This document shows positions 31,473-42,205 of a DNA stretch of 64,000 nt, piece by piece. The DNA comes from Phytophthora sp. 'mugwort'. Its lineage: Eukaryota; Oomycota; Peronosporomycetes; Peronosporales; Peronosporaceae. The notes under the pieces were generated by a model that worked only from the letters and a program-made list of their open reading frames with translations, had not been told where the DNA came from and did not search any database. The first letter of the stretch is position 1. Each line of letters begins with the position of its first letter. The DNA is taken from NCBI GenBank assembly GCA_033558025.1, contig JAUCEF010000010.1, positions 2,009,001-2,073,000 of the forward strand. Reading direction: 5' to 3'. Position numbers and translations under genes: made by a program.

Positions 31473-32167
31473 CTTCGACGCGAATTTCGTCTTAGTTGCT
31501 GCCACTCAAATCGGAAAATGAATTGTCTTTCTGAACTCTACACACAGGAAGCATATGATATTGAAATGCATTCACGGTTCAGACTGAACCGTGAATGCAC
31601 AATGGTACGACAGCAACGTATCCTCTGGGCTACCGGTTTGTGAAAAATGTTGACATATTACTAAGAAGAGGTGTCTAACTATAGCCTAGCTATGGCGATG
31701 GTCCAGTATGAACGTAAAAATCCCCTAATTCTGCCCTAACGCCTCTCTAAATACTCGTTGCATATCTTGAAGCCCCTGCATCGCTCTTGAAGACACCTCC
31801 GTCGCATCTGGGCTGACAAGAAGCTGCACCATTCAGTGAAGTCCGTTCCTTCAGGTTTTCCGTGGACAGGATTTCCGGCGTCTGGTCGACAGCAGCCGCA
31901 TCCTGCTCGTTTCCACTGTTTGCATCGTCGGCTTCCAGCCCACGCTGGGCACCGCCCACCACCCACTCAACGCGGCGTAAGTCCTGGGATGTTCTTTCTG
32001 GTGGGTTAACAGCTCGTCTACCGACATCGGTTAGAGGTATGCAGGCGCGTCATTAGCTCTCCGTGGTGCTATCTTCCTATCTGCTTTGGGTGGATCTGGT
32101 GTACATGGCCACCGCCTTGGACATAGCCATTACGGTACTAAATTTAAGTCACTGATCCAGGACATGA
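31473..32167. other. Intergenic with a palindrome
   Basis: Upstream region of START/FYVE copy B. Contains the perfect palindrome at 31567-31599. Frames of about 70 codons at 31736-31966 overlap on both strands with no features. Confidence 0.5.
31567..31599. repeat. Perfect palindrome, 16-bp arms
   Basis: Arms of 16 bp (tgcattcacggttcag) at 31567-31582 and its exact complement at 31584-31599, separated by one base. It lies about 95 bp upstream of the ATG of START/FYVE copy B and is absent upstream of copy A, so it could be a small inserted element or a regulatory dyad. Confidence 0.9.
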
Positions 32168-32237
32168 TGTTTATCGCTGGACTCCACAACGAAGCCAGCC
32201 AGGCTCCACAACGAACATCGCACGTTTGATTGGTCAA
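32168..32237 (+). repeat. Left terminal inverted repeat of MULE-1
   Basis: Starts tgtttatcgctggactcc and is complementary to 34877-34946. Contains two copies of ctccacaacgaa. Confidence 0.9.
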
Positions 32238-32628
32238 AATAGCCTAGACCGCAAAGAGGAGACCGCAAAGCTCAACCACGCGGGCGCCGTACATATTTGC
32301 GCAGCGCGGGTTGGACCTGACCGATTTAACCATCCGTCCCTGGGACTGCTACGCACGTCAGCAGCACGGCGAGTAGGCTGTCGACACAAGCACCTCAGTA
32401 GCACGGAGAAAAGGTCGTCAGCACTCACAGGTCCAAATACTATACTATGTGGACGTGCAGGGCCACCACACGGACACCAACAAGGCGGCAGCCATGCGGC
32501 TCCTGAGCGAGATCTGCGCCTTAGTGGGCAACCTGGCTCTTTCACGACATCGCAGAGCGAGGAGGCTCCGATAGCGCAAAAGCTGGCGTGAAAGACCGGC
32601 CGCGTCGAGACAGGCACCAACGTCGCCA

Positions 32629-33143
32629 TGACAGACAAGCACCCGCTACACCCAACGTTTCAGAAGTTTGCGGTCGCCATGACCGAGATCCATGGCCAGA
32701 CCAACAAATGGAGACCGACGGCAGGCAGATGAGGTCGGTGTGCGTGGGCGGGCCCGACTACACCCGAATGAGCGCATCCTGTCGGCAGGCGCCACGGCCA
32801 TGATCGAAGGCAACATCAAGTACACGAATATTAAGGGCCTCGTGGAGCTGAGCGACCTCATCTCGACCTACCTGCAGAGGTTCACGAGGTTCAAGGAAGA
32901 CTCGGCCACGGAGTTTCTCGTGTCGAACGGCGCGCAGCAGTCCGCATACCCGGCGTACCGGAGATCGTCAAGCTCGTGTATGCGCTGCGACCGTTCCAGC
33001 TGCACACGACGCTCAAGAAGGACAACTTGATCAATCCGGAGGAGCTGAAGAGGACGTTTCTGGTGTGTCTGGTCGCCTTGCTCGTGTCAAGCGTCGTTCG
33101 CTTAATGAAGTCGGATAACATCATGACAGGAGTAATTAGGTAA
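32629..33143 (+). pseudogene. Accessory coding region of MULE-1, function unknown
   Basis: GC-rich plus-strand frames give a plausible protein in three pieces. The first starts at ATG 32629 (MTDKHPLHPTFQKFAVAM) and stops at about 32731. The second covers about 32730-32970 (EGNIKYTNIKGLVELSDL, YLQRFTRFKEDSATEFL). The third, after a frameshift near 32950, runs to a stop at 33141-33143 (VPEIVKLVYALRPFQL, INPEELKRTFLVCLVALLV). The pieces join into one protein of roughly 165 residues. I recognise no family. It may be a second transposon gene, analogous in position to mudrB, or a captured host gene fragment. Confidence 0.4.
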
Positions 33144-33169
33144 TAAAGCGCATGGTTGTTGCTCTTTTA

Positions 33170-33310
33170 ACTCTAACCATTATCCATTTTGACATTTTGA
33201 GATATCTGAGCAGCGTGGGGCAATGGTGTAAGTGTGCATTTGCTCTTACTCTAACCATTTTGACATTTTGAGGCATTTGAGCAGCGTGGGGCAATGGTGT
33301 AAGTGTGCAT
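33170..33310. repeat. Imperfect tandem duplication inside MULE-1
   Basis: Two copies of a roughly 65-70 bp unit (33170-33239 and 33248-33310). They share actctaaccat, ttttgacattttgag and gagcagcgtggggcaatggt. They lie in the gap between the two convergent coding regions. Confidence 0.8.
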
Positions 33311-33399
33311 ATGCAGCGAAATAAAAGGCCTTTAGCGGAGTCTTCTTATTTCCATTCTGAAAATTGGTGATTTTGCCGGCGCTGTAGGAGGGGACTGGA

Positions 33400-34558
33400 T
33401 GAACGTGTCGGTCTCATCAGTTTTCAAGGGGGGAAGTTCCAAGTATGTACTTGCCTGGGAGAATTGTGTTTCCGGCTTCCTCGCAACCCAGGCCAGTGTT
33501 GGTACACGTGACAGCATTATGGGCTGTAGACCCGTATTGCCGCAATGGGGCGGCAACTCGTCGTTTTGTTGATTTAAAAAACATGTTGCACTGTGTGGAC
33601 AAGATAGGCGTGGTGGAAATAAGCAAGTACACGATACAAGGAACGTCTACCTGCGTTCTGACGCTCCAGATCGTAGAGGACAACTTGTACGTGCCGACAA
33701 GGAATCTGCAATTGCTCTGACACACGGCATGGTTTGCACTTGCCATTATCTCAGCATGCACATTATATTTTGGTGAAGTTCGCTTTCTTAAACTTTTCGA
33801 CAGTGTTGAAGCGGATATGGAGGGCACAAAACTTGATATTCACTCTTAGCCCCATCATCGCTAGCCCCGCTCGAGCTGAAAGCTGTTTTCCGCGATCAGT
33901 AAAAGTTGGGCGATCTGCAGCGCTATTCCTCCGGCAATACAGTTAAAAAAAAAACGAAGTTCTCCACCTTTTCTTTGTGGACTTAGGCTGTAGCAACAGA
34001 CACTATGCGTTTGTTTCCGTCCTTGCCGACTAAAGTGACACAAACTCCGTTATACTTGGCGTCCTTCATGTGAGTGCCGTTGCTCTCCCACACAGGAAGA
34101 AGGGATTCTTGAACATGAATCGCAGATCCAATTGAAAGAAATAAACGATAGAAACGACCTGAACTGTCGAGCTGACAGCAAACCCTCGAGCCGACGTTCT
34201 TCTGCGCAAACAATTCTATGTACACAGGCAGAGCCTTATACTCGGCTTCATCGTCACCTTCTTTTGCTGCGAGAGCAGCTCGAATTAGTTTGTAGTGTAC
34301 TGCCGGCTTGGCGGAAACATCGATATTTTCCACTTGCCACAAGGTGTTGACAATGCGGGCCAAGGACGTGCTGAGCCCCTCCAAAAGCGAAGTCTGGAAC
34401 CCGGGTAGACGCCCAATCTGCTCTTCTGCCGGGTTAGCGGTGCTACAACAGCACTGGGCATATTGTCGATTCATGCTCGACACGTACCATGAGTCGTTGG
34501 GGAAATGACCCAGCTTAGTAGCTGGCCTCTTGCGGGTGCTCTTTGTGACTTCCCTCAC
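33400..34558 (-). pseudogene. MULE transposase pseudogene, copy 1
   Basis: The main frame (33983-34558, 191 codons) has TKLGHFPNDSWYVSSMNRQY and the MULE core start ESLLPVWESNGTHMKDAKYN (catalytic region, usually x-D-G-T; here N-G-T). It is followed by VCVTLVGKDGNKRIV. Further minus-strand pieces are FFFNCIAGGIALQIAQ (about 33940-33900), GLRVNIKFCALHIRFNT (about 33830-33780) and a SWIM-like finger remnant CRVSEQLQIPCRHVQVV (about 33735-33680). Frames change between pieces, and the first catalytic Asp is replaced by Asn. The copy at 40064-42205 has the same order of segments. Confidence 0.8.
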
Positions 34559-34569
34559 GCGTTTCCAAG

Positions 34570-34638
34570 AGAAAGCAGTATACCATTCGCAGCGCTGCGT
34601 TGTACAGACGCAGCGCTGCGAATGGTATACTGCTTTCT
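34570..34638. repeat. Perfect hairpin, 31-bp arms, 7-base loop
   Basis: Arms 34570-34600 and 34608-34638 are exact complements with loop tgtacag. It lies inside MULE-1 just upstream of the transposase frame. The arms themselves contain the palindrome gcagcgctgc. It could be a regulatory structure of the transposon or a small nested insertion. Confidence 0.95.
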
Positions 34639-34876
34639 TCTTGTCTAGCTTAAGGCTCTTGTTCGTGTTTAGAGCCTAGTCGTTGATGAACTTGCCGTCG
34701 ATCTCTGCATCTGGGAATCAAGCATGTAAGACAACATCATCGTAGCCATATTGACCAAGCAAGTCGACGAGCATGGCGCCGGGTTTTCGGATCTATGGCA
34801 GCACGTTCGATATGCCTCTTGTCGCCAGTATTTATAGTGCACTTCAATCAAACTAAAAACATATTGATTGTTTATA

Positions 34877-34946
34877 TTGACCAATCAAACGTGCGATGTT
34901 CGTTGTGGAGTCTGGCTGGCTTCGTTGTGGAGTCCAGCGATAAACA
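34877..34946 (-). repeat. Right terminal inverted repeat of MULE-1
   Basis: The inverted counterpart of 32168-32237, with about one mismatch in 70 bp. Carries the same doubled ctccacaacgaa motif on the minus strand. Confidence 0.9.
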
Positions 34947-36499
34947 GCCTGCAGGAGAATCCAATTTTGGCGAATCGCGAACACGCCATCAAGAAAAGGG
35001 AGTTTTGCGACGAAGGCAAAATCAAGTCCAACCCACCAAGATTTCGAACCAAATAACCTGATTGAAAGTTAGTTCAGACAACAAAATATGCACTGTATGA
35101 AATTATTGAAATAATGGTTCACACTTGCAGCCCCTCCGTTCGCAAATTCCAATTGGTTTGAAGGCATGCATAAGCGTCGACCAGATTGTAAAAAGCCACG
35201 CCTCGGAATACTGTAGCACTCAATGCCTAACAAATACCTGACCGACCTGCTGACACAGTGGCCACTTTGGGACCTACTCATCAGAAACGCATGGGCTACT
35301 TATGTGGTCCCTGTAGTGAGCTCGCGTAGCTTAATGATGGCGGTGCTTTGAAGTACTGTAACTTATTCACGATTACCTGCGGCGCCAAATCGTCATCTAT
35401 TTTGAACCACCCGGGTCGTGCCGTCCACGGTGACTTCCCAATCGAGGATAGAACAATTCTCGCCTTAAACTTGTTCCAGGGGCTTCGGAATCCCATGCGA
35501 TATGTTAATAGTACTGCCGCTAACCTAGGTACCTATTCCAGCATGATACTTGAAAAAAGATAAAGACGATCCTTTTGACTGTGATATCTTCGAAAGCCGC
35601 CGTATTATCACTCAATGGAGTTATCACAAACTTGAGTGTGCAAATATAAATGGTAAATAAATATTTGCGCATGTAGCAGTCGAGAAGACGCACAATACAG
35701 CGTAGGTACAAAAGGGTAGCGCTGTGTTACCACTCGTTGATTGGTTGAACTTGAGCAGCATTACAGTCAATCATGAAGTGACCTGCATTTGAGTGGCTCA
35801 TAAGAGGCCGGGGTCCCCGCCATGAGTCTAAACGAAAACAGGGTTACATTTACTTCAAACCCATATATATATGGGTGTAGTATTCCGAGCTCCCTCTTGC
35901 AACACAAGTGTTACACTTGAAGTGTAAGACCGTGACGGTACTTTCATCCCCGTTACATATGTGGTCGAAGGTCCAATGAAAGGCCAAGGACCACTCTGTG
36001 GTGTAAGTGGGCGATATACCCGGATCCAACAGTCTTTGTGTGTGGTTAGGACTCTCTGCTCGGTAAAGGAAGGACAAACACGAGCGGCGGAGGAAAGGAA
36101 GCAGTCTGTCGGCGGATTATGGTCAAGATCTTGCTGCCGGTGAGCGTCAACATTGGCGTTGGCATGCAGCTCAGCCAAATGTTGGCGTGTCGCCCCTGGC
36201 CAGTATGCGCTCCGCAAATGCACAGCCTGAAGATCATTCGCCTCGAGGCACGCATCCCGAGCAGGCAGTGGGCGCTGACACACGTCTACAACTACATGAA
36301 GGACTACTACAGGGGAGAGAGCAGAGAGCCTCAGAAGTAGTTTGCATGTTCCTTCATTTTCCTCATTATCCAACTTACCTCTTCGAAATAACACCCCGGG
36401 TTTCGCGACACGGCCGAAATAGCGGTCGCGGTGGGCTGCAGCATTGAAGGTGGCAGTGAAGTAGGCTTCCACGACTCGGTTTTGAGCACCGAACAACGG
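34947..36499. other. No gene recognised
   Basis: Between MULE-1 and the gypsy relic. A 213-codon minus frame at 35855-36496 overlaps several plus frames and has no domain-like features. Treated as non-coding. Confidence 0.45.
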
Positions 36500-38060
36500 G
36501 TACTATTGTCAAGACGTTAAATGGAATTCCGGGACATTTTTGTGGAAACTTCGAAGAAGCCGATCGCACGGATCTACTGAAGTTCAATGTGGCCACTGGA
36601 ACGCATGTCCAGGCCAACAGCAGCCCTATCGTGTGTCTAAGGCTGAGGGGGACGTCCTGGAGTCGGTGATACAAGAGGCTTTGAGTCTCGGTAATATTTA
36701 GACCCACGACGAGTGTGTGAGCTATTTCCGTCCACATGTACGAAAACCGGATGGCGGAATCCGATTCTGTATTGATTACAGGAAGCTCAATGCCGCTATG
36801 TTAAGGGCGGTAACCCCATGCCGTTAATCGACGACATTTTGCGCGTTATGGGGAACGCCAAGCTCTTTTCGGCTTAGATATAGCTTCCAGCTATTAGAAC
36901 GTTTCTGTGGACCCTGGCGTCGTCGAGAAGACAGCGTGCACGAGCAAATTTGGACTATATGAATTGTGGTATGCTACGTCCTGGACTGTATAACGCTGCG
37001 CCTTCGTTCGAGTGCCTGATATAGAGCGTACTAGTCGGTCTGAAGTAGAGAACGCGCCTAGTATACTTGGACGACTGCGTCGTCTTCAGCGAAACTTCCC
37101 TATACATCTGTTGTAACGATTCCGAGGAGGCTTCAAGTTGAAAATGAAGAAGTTTCACTGGAGTCGCGACCAAGTAGGGACCTGGGCACATATCAAGGCG
37201 CCGACTGGTATCTCGTCAAACCCTGAGAAGGCCAAGGCAGTGATGAATATCGAAAAGTCACATGTCTTGCTTACGGTAAGGGCGTTCCTTGGACTGACGA
37301 GTAACTATTTGCTGGATGGAAGTTTTGCAGTGAGGTCGTCGAAACGATCTTGTTTGTGAACGTGATGATAGAGGGTGTCATCTGCAAGCACGGCGGGTCA
37401 GAGAAACTGTTGAGTGACTGCGGAACAAGCTTCACGTCGAATCTATCCAAGTCTTTGTACGAGACCCTGCGCACAAAAAGCTTTTCAGTTTCGCGTACCA
37501 CCCGCAAACCCAAGGGTCGGTGGAATGCAACGCCTCGTGATAGGCAGTCCTGTACGCAAACAGGACCCTCGGCAACTAGACGTCCCAATCCGTTTGAGTT
37601 TCAGTCACAAACATCCATAGCATCCGCGTGTACATTACATTGAACCATGGTACTCCCTTCTTCAGTCTCTATGGACGGGATAATGTGTTCCCAATCGACT
37701 TATCGTTCCTGAATACGGTCAAGAGGTGGAAGAGAAGTGTGACGGGAGTCACACACACACACCCTGGCTTAAGGGAAGCGTAGCTTCCAACCGAGACAGA
37801 CGCCCAGCGACTCTATCTTCTCTATGCACGAAAGGAAAGCCCGGATTTCCTCTTGTCCGTGGGACGGGATTTCCACGCCTTGCGAACTTCCTGATTAGAG
37901 TTAAACTGAGCCTTTATTTTAACATGCTCATAAATTCCTACTTACTGTAAACTGCCTATTTAATGTATCCCTTATGTCACAGGTTCCCAAATGGTTGTCC
38001 TCAAGCCATGCCACTGTCCTATGTGCGATTCGTACCTAATGGTCGTCTCTCTCCTAGGTG
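36500..38060 (+). mobile_element. Internally deleted Ty3/gypsy element, pol remnant plus LTR
   Basis: Plus-strand fragments give a reverse transcriptase start at 36741-36785 (RKPDGGIRFCIDYRK). The remaining RT blocks follow in other frames: LFGLDIASSY (about 36865-36895), the TSKFGLYE region (about 36940-36960), and KMKKFHWSRDQVGTWAHIKA with PTGISSNPEKAKAV (37140-37250). At about 37340 the sequence jumps straight to the integrase (VMIEGVICKHGGSEKLLSDC, 37350-37420; SKSLYETL). RNase H and the N-terminal integrase are therefore deleted. A probable LTR begins at 37738. This element is a different lineage from the minus-strand chromodomain element, and its codons are as degraded. Confidence 0.75.
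37738..38060 (+). repeat. Probable 3' LTR of the gypsy relic
   Basis: Begins with tgtgacgggagtcacac right after the last integrase-like codons. It starts with TG and has an inverted TGTGAC/GTCACA terminus, both common for oomycete Ty3/gypsy LTRs. The right end is not certain because no second LTR copy is present in the window for comparison. Confidence 0.5.
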
Positions 38061-40063
38061 TGATCCGTACCTAGTCTATGCGAATCGTCCAACAGAAGAA
38101 TTTATCTGAAATGAATGGAAATGGAAAACGGAACGCTGAAAATCTTACGGAAATGGGAAGGAGTGTGCGTTGTCCAACTCGTCCGAACCTCTCCTTCGTC
38201 TTCTTTATCGACGGTCTCATCGCCCTGATCCTTGTCTTTGCCGCTCGCCGATCTCGACGTCTTCCTCGGCGTCGGCTTTGCAAACCTCGAAGTCCGAGTA
38301 ATCCGCTCGACGAGATTTTGCAGTGGTGATGGCGGTAGCATGTGGAACGAAGTAGCTGTCCTTGTACACAGTCCTTGGCGATGTAGGCCTGCACCATCTT
38401 GATGGTACAGCTGTTGATTAGTGTCTGATGCCTGTCCTCATGCTTTGGCCCGTTCTACATTTTCTTTGGTGGATGTCTGGACATCAGGTCGCGCTGAACA
38501 CGTGTCAGAGCCCTGTCGGAGAGACGAACGTGTGGCTGAGACTGCGAGTGCAAAGCCTCCGTGTGGAGGGGTAACCGTAGGAGTCGACCGTGTCTAGGTC
38601 GAGAGCGTTCGCGGTATCGAAATTGCAGCGAGGTCCTCCACGTAGACGCCTACGATCCTACGAGCATCGCTCAAAGTCCTCCAGAGCTGACCCCGGAGCC
38701 AGACGAGCTGCGGGAACGCGTCCATCTTCTCCGTGAAGCCGTAGAAGCCTCAAGCCTCGATGCAGAATTCACGAAAACCAAGCGCGCTTGAACAGCCCGC
38801 AGCTTGACTTTGCGGCGGTTCGAAGGCGTAGTATTGGGGTCTAGAGGGATGAAAAAGCACCTACGCCCAGAAGGCACGCGTGTGCGCCATCCAAAAGCGC
38901 CAATGCGAATGGTGCACTTAGCATACGTGGCGGGGTCACACCAGAGCGAACGCCCCGCTAACGGGTATGCCAGGCATCAGGGATTCTTACTTGCGCATTG
39001 GGCTTGTGAAGCCCCGCCTTGATGGCGTGACGAACGTGGTCTGGAGCCTTTGTACTACCTCCATGGCTCGGCAAGCGGGGTGGCTTTTGCGATTGCGTTT
39101 GTAACCGTCGGAGAATGGTTATCCTCTGGCACACTGCTTATTGGGCGATGCTTTGGGAGAAGACGGTGCTTACGCTTTGAACGTACTGGAGCATTGCCTT
39201 GGGCGCATGTGCGCCCTCGGTTGTCTTCGTGGATCCAGCTGCATCGGTCGACGGCGGCGTGGGAACAGCATCGTTGACCTTCTCGCCGCAGTTGACAGGG
39301 GCGGTCGAAGAGGATTCTAGTCCGCCGACAAGAACGCATCACTTGAGGTGGAGCTCGGGGACGGCGACTCGTAATCGTGCGGCCCTGACGACGAAAGTTG
39401 TAGCCAGGCTGAAGGACGAGGAGGTGGGATATTTATTTATCGCCAGAGACCACAAACACCGTGATAGGCTATTAATACACCGGAAAACTTCAACATGAGA
39501 AAGTGATTAGCTTGCCGTCCGTGAGAACATGCGTTCATTCAAAGATTCTTCGGCTGCCGCTCAGGTGATCATCGCTAACGACGAGGGAGTTAGCAGCGTG
39601 TGGTGTGCTAACAAGGCCCAGTACTGCTCAAATCGAGGGAGATGCATTGCTCTGGGCGTGCATCGGGGATGACGCCAGAGAGATAGCGCAGCACGGTGAG
39701 TTGTTTGTCGTGTTTGTGGACCTGAGTAGGGTTAGCGTTCTGTTCGCTTGCATGAGATCTACGTGTTTATTACTAAAAAACAGATCATCTTATCGAAGGT
39801 ATCGTCGAGGCTGATTGCACACTGGTTGGCATAAGCTCACATTACTCCGTCTTGTTATACGTTTCTGCAGAAATTTTACGATGAAGTACATCGTTCATAT
39901 ATATATCAACATGAATGCAAAGAGAAAGATTCATATCAACATTTATCTTTTGCAGAACTATCATGTATGTTTTTCATTCTGTTGTCAATCTCCTACTAGT
40001 GCTGACTCGAGCATTTCACGTATAGTTCTTGAATGCCGCAGTAAATGAATGGGGATTCACCAA
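38061..40063. other. Repeat-derived DNA without a recognised gene
   Basis: GC-richer stretches at 38560-39300 have several competing frames on both strands (for example PPELTPEPDELRERVHLL at about 38675-38735, plus). This may be retroelement gag debris following the gypsy LTR, but no zinc knuckle or other domain was seen. Confidence 0.4.
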
Positions 40064-42205
40064 CTACATATTCGCCTGGTTTGGTCGAAACACCATCTTA
40101 CTCGAGTCTCCGCTGGTAGAGGTGCACCGCGTGATATTGTGGCCAACCTTACCACATTGACTGCAGTGATATTCGCCTCTAGCCGTCACTACCGCAGCTG
40201 CGACTTGATCATTTAAGACTGCGTCTACCTCGCTGCTGTCATCGCTTTCGAACGAATCAAACGACGGCATGGTCGAGGAAGGATGGACTAACGATCTGCG
40301 TGTGCCTTCTCCCTTGTTGTTCTTTTCTTTTAACGCCGTGTACTATGTCAGCTAATTCTTTTCGACGGACGGCTGAACTACCGGTTTAGCGGTATAGTGG
40401 AGTAGGTTTGACTTGTGCTGTTGCTGTAAGTGCGCTATATAGCTGCAATCGGATGTAAATCTTGCTAAATATTTCACAGAGAGCTGGAAAACGATATGCC
40501 TGGTGAAAATACCGCTTCACGTCATAGTGCGGCAAGCGCTTTCGTTTTTGTTTTGCCCTGGTGAGCACGACAGCTTGGATGTGACGGTACGGTATCTTCA
40601 GTTGCTCAGCCACCGTGCAGCGTGTGTACGAACCAAGTTGCATGTTCACTCACCGAGATGAGTGCACTCTCCTCTGTTTCCCGAGTCAAAAGCGTTGAGC
40701 TAAAACAGATGTGATAACCCTTGCATTAATGTCAACAGGGCCACGAACTTCTTCTCGGCGTCGAACAATGTTTTCGCATGAGGTGTCACGTCACACTTTG
40801 CTGTTAGCAATTCTTTTATGAGTCTGTTCTCTTCGCATAGACATTAACCGCGCGGGTGCAAAATGCCATCACCGATCCAAGCACAAGTTTGTTGCGGACT
40901 CTGTTCCATAACAAATCCTTGTTGTCCTCCTCTATTCCGCTTGTCGTGTGGACACCACAGAGAAGTTAAGGATCTCCATGCTTGACGACGGACTCCCATG
41001 TATCACTGAGCCATGTAGTTTCATCAGGTGTAGGCTGCATGTTGCCTAAGATACACCAGTCGGTTTAATGAGTATTGCGCAGACAACTCGAAACGTGCTG
41101 CTCCAGTAGCATCCCGTCAACAACCTTCTGAATGGCGCTCGTGTAAACCTTCGCAATATGATCAATAGTAGCATCATATACGAGTGTTGTGTCTGATTTT
41201 TGCAAAGCGGAAATGTCGCTATTTACACTCTTTTGTTTCAGCTTAAGCGTCGTGAAATTTTTCATTGTGTTGAGGCGTAGATGAACAGAGCAGAAATTCA
41301 AGTGAATACGTAGACCTAGCCGGCTTAGAAGCACTTGTGCGCCTAGCTGCTTTCCCTGTCACAGAAGTAGGTCGATCTTGGAGGTGCAGGCCAGCCGCAA
41401 TGCAATTTCAAAAACCAAGCGAAAGTAGATACTGTTTGTGCACATACGCGACGGAAACAGGAATCGTTTTCTTTTCACCATATTTACCAATTAAAGTCAG
41501 ACAGATACCATGTATCCTGGGTTCTTCATGTGGGTTCCATCACACTCCTACATGGAGAGGACACTATCTTGCACGCGCCAACACTTCCAATAGCCAAAAA
41601 TGCCCTGAAAACCCGATCATGCGAATCTAACTGGCAGCTAACGCGAGATTCTTCGTTCAATGCAGCCAATTGTTCCAAAACACTAGGCAAATGTCTCTAT
41701 TCTGCTACAGAATCCGGTCTCTGTTTCGCTTTAGCTTTTCAATCTCCGATAAACAGAGAAATTGACTTCCCAAGTCAATCCCGTCCACCATTTTCACATT
41801 GTTGACCATTCTGGCCTGAGATCTACTGTGATCATCGACAATTGCAGTCTTCAATCCAGGTAGTTCCGCTAATTCCTCCGCTGTCAGCTTTGCAACGTTG
41901 GAGCAGCAGTGACGATACTGTAAGTTCATATTTGCAATATACCAAAGGCCAGCAGGGACATGAGCCAGCTTTGTTCTTGGTTTGTTTCGCTTACTGGGAC
42001 TTGACGTGGCAGTTGATGCACGCTTTTCCGTTAGAGCAACAAACCAGTCATAGCCATCAGAAACACAAAAAGCACTTCTTGTGACAACCGGCTCCTTTGT
42101 TGCGTTGAACGCCAAAGTTTTCGTTAAACGCATAGCGTCGTATAAACAGACCAGCATCGCGCAGATTTGTAAAGTAGGAGTGAAGCATTGGCTCTGCAAG
42201 GCCAA
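40064..42205 (-). pseudogene. MULE transposase pseudogene, copy 2
   Basis: Minus-strand segments in order: an N-terminal part (42205-41705) with TKLAHVPAGLWYIANMNLQY, parallel to copy 1, then the core with ECDGTHMKNPGYMVSV at about 41550-41505 (here the catalytic Asp of D-G-T is kept). A helical segment (41334-41065) with LGLRIHLNFCSVHLRLNT follows, then a SWIM-like finger (40649-40386, CTVAEQLKIPYRHIQAVV, with Tyr for one Cys), and finally a C-terminal zinc knuckle CSQCGKVGHNITRC at about 40175-40130. Stops and frameshifts separate the parts. The same segment order in copy 1 confirms that the two belong to one oomycete MULE family. No terminal repeats like those of copy 1 flank it. Confidence 0.75.

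Larger units (their letters stand above)
32168..34946. mobile_element. MULE DNA transposon with 70-bp terminal inverted repeats
   Basis: The ends 32168-32237 and 34877-34946 are inverted copies of 70 bp with about one mismatch. Each end holds the motif ctccacaacgaa twice, about 24 bp apart, as expected for transposase binding sites. Inside, a MULE transposase pseudogene runs on the minus strand (about 34558-33400), and a second, convergent coding region lies on the plus strand (32629-33143). Convergent two-gene organisation is known from MuDR of maize. No 8-11 bp target-site duplication could be matched outside the repeats. The ends are far better conserved than the genes inside, which suggests mobilisation in trans. 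Confidence 0.85.

Noticed and set aside
31473..31505. Eleven-codon N-terminal extension of START/FYVE copy B
   Set aside because: It begins with GTG, which is not a usual start in oomycete nuclear genes, and copy A has a stop in the homologous leader.
35855..36496. A 213-codon minus-strand frame
   Set aside because: No recognisable domain or consistent codon character, and it overlaps several frames on the other strand.
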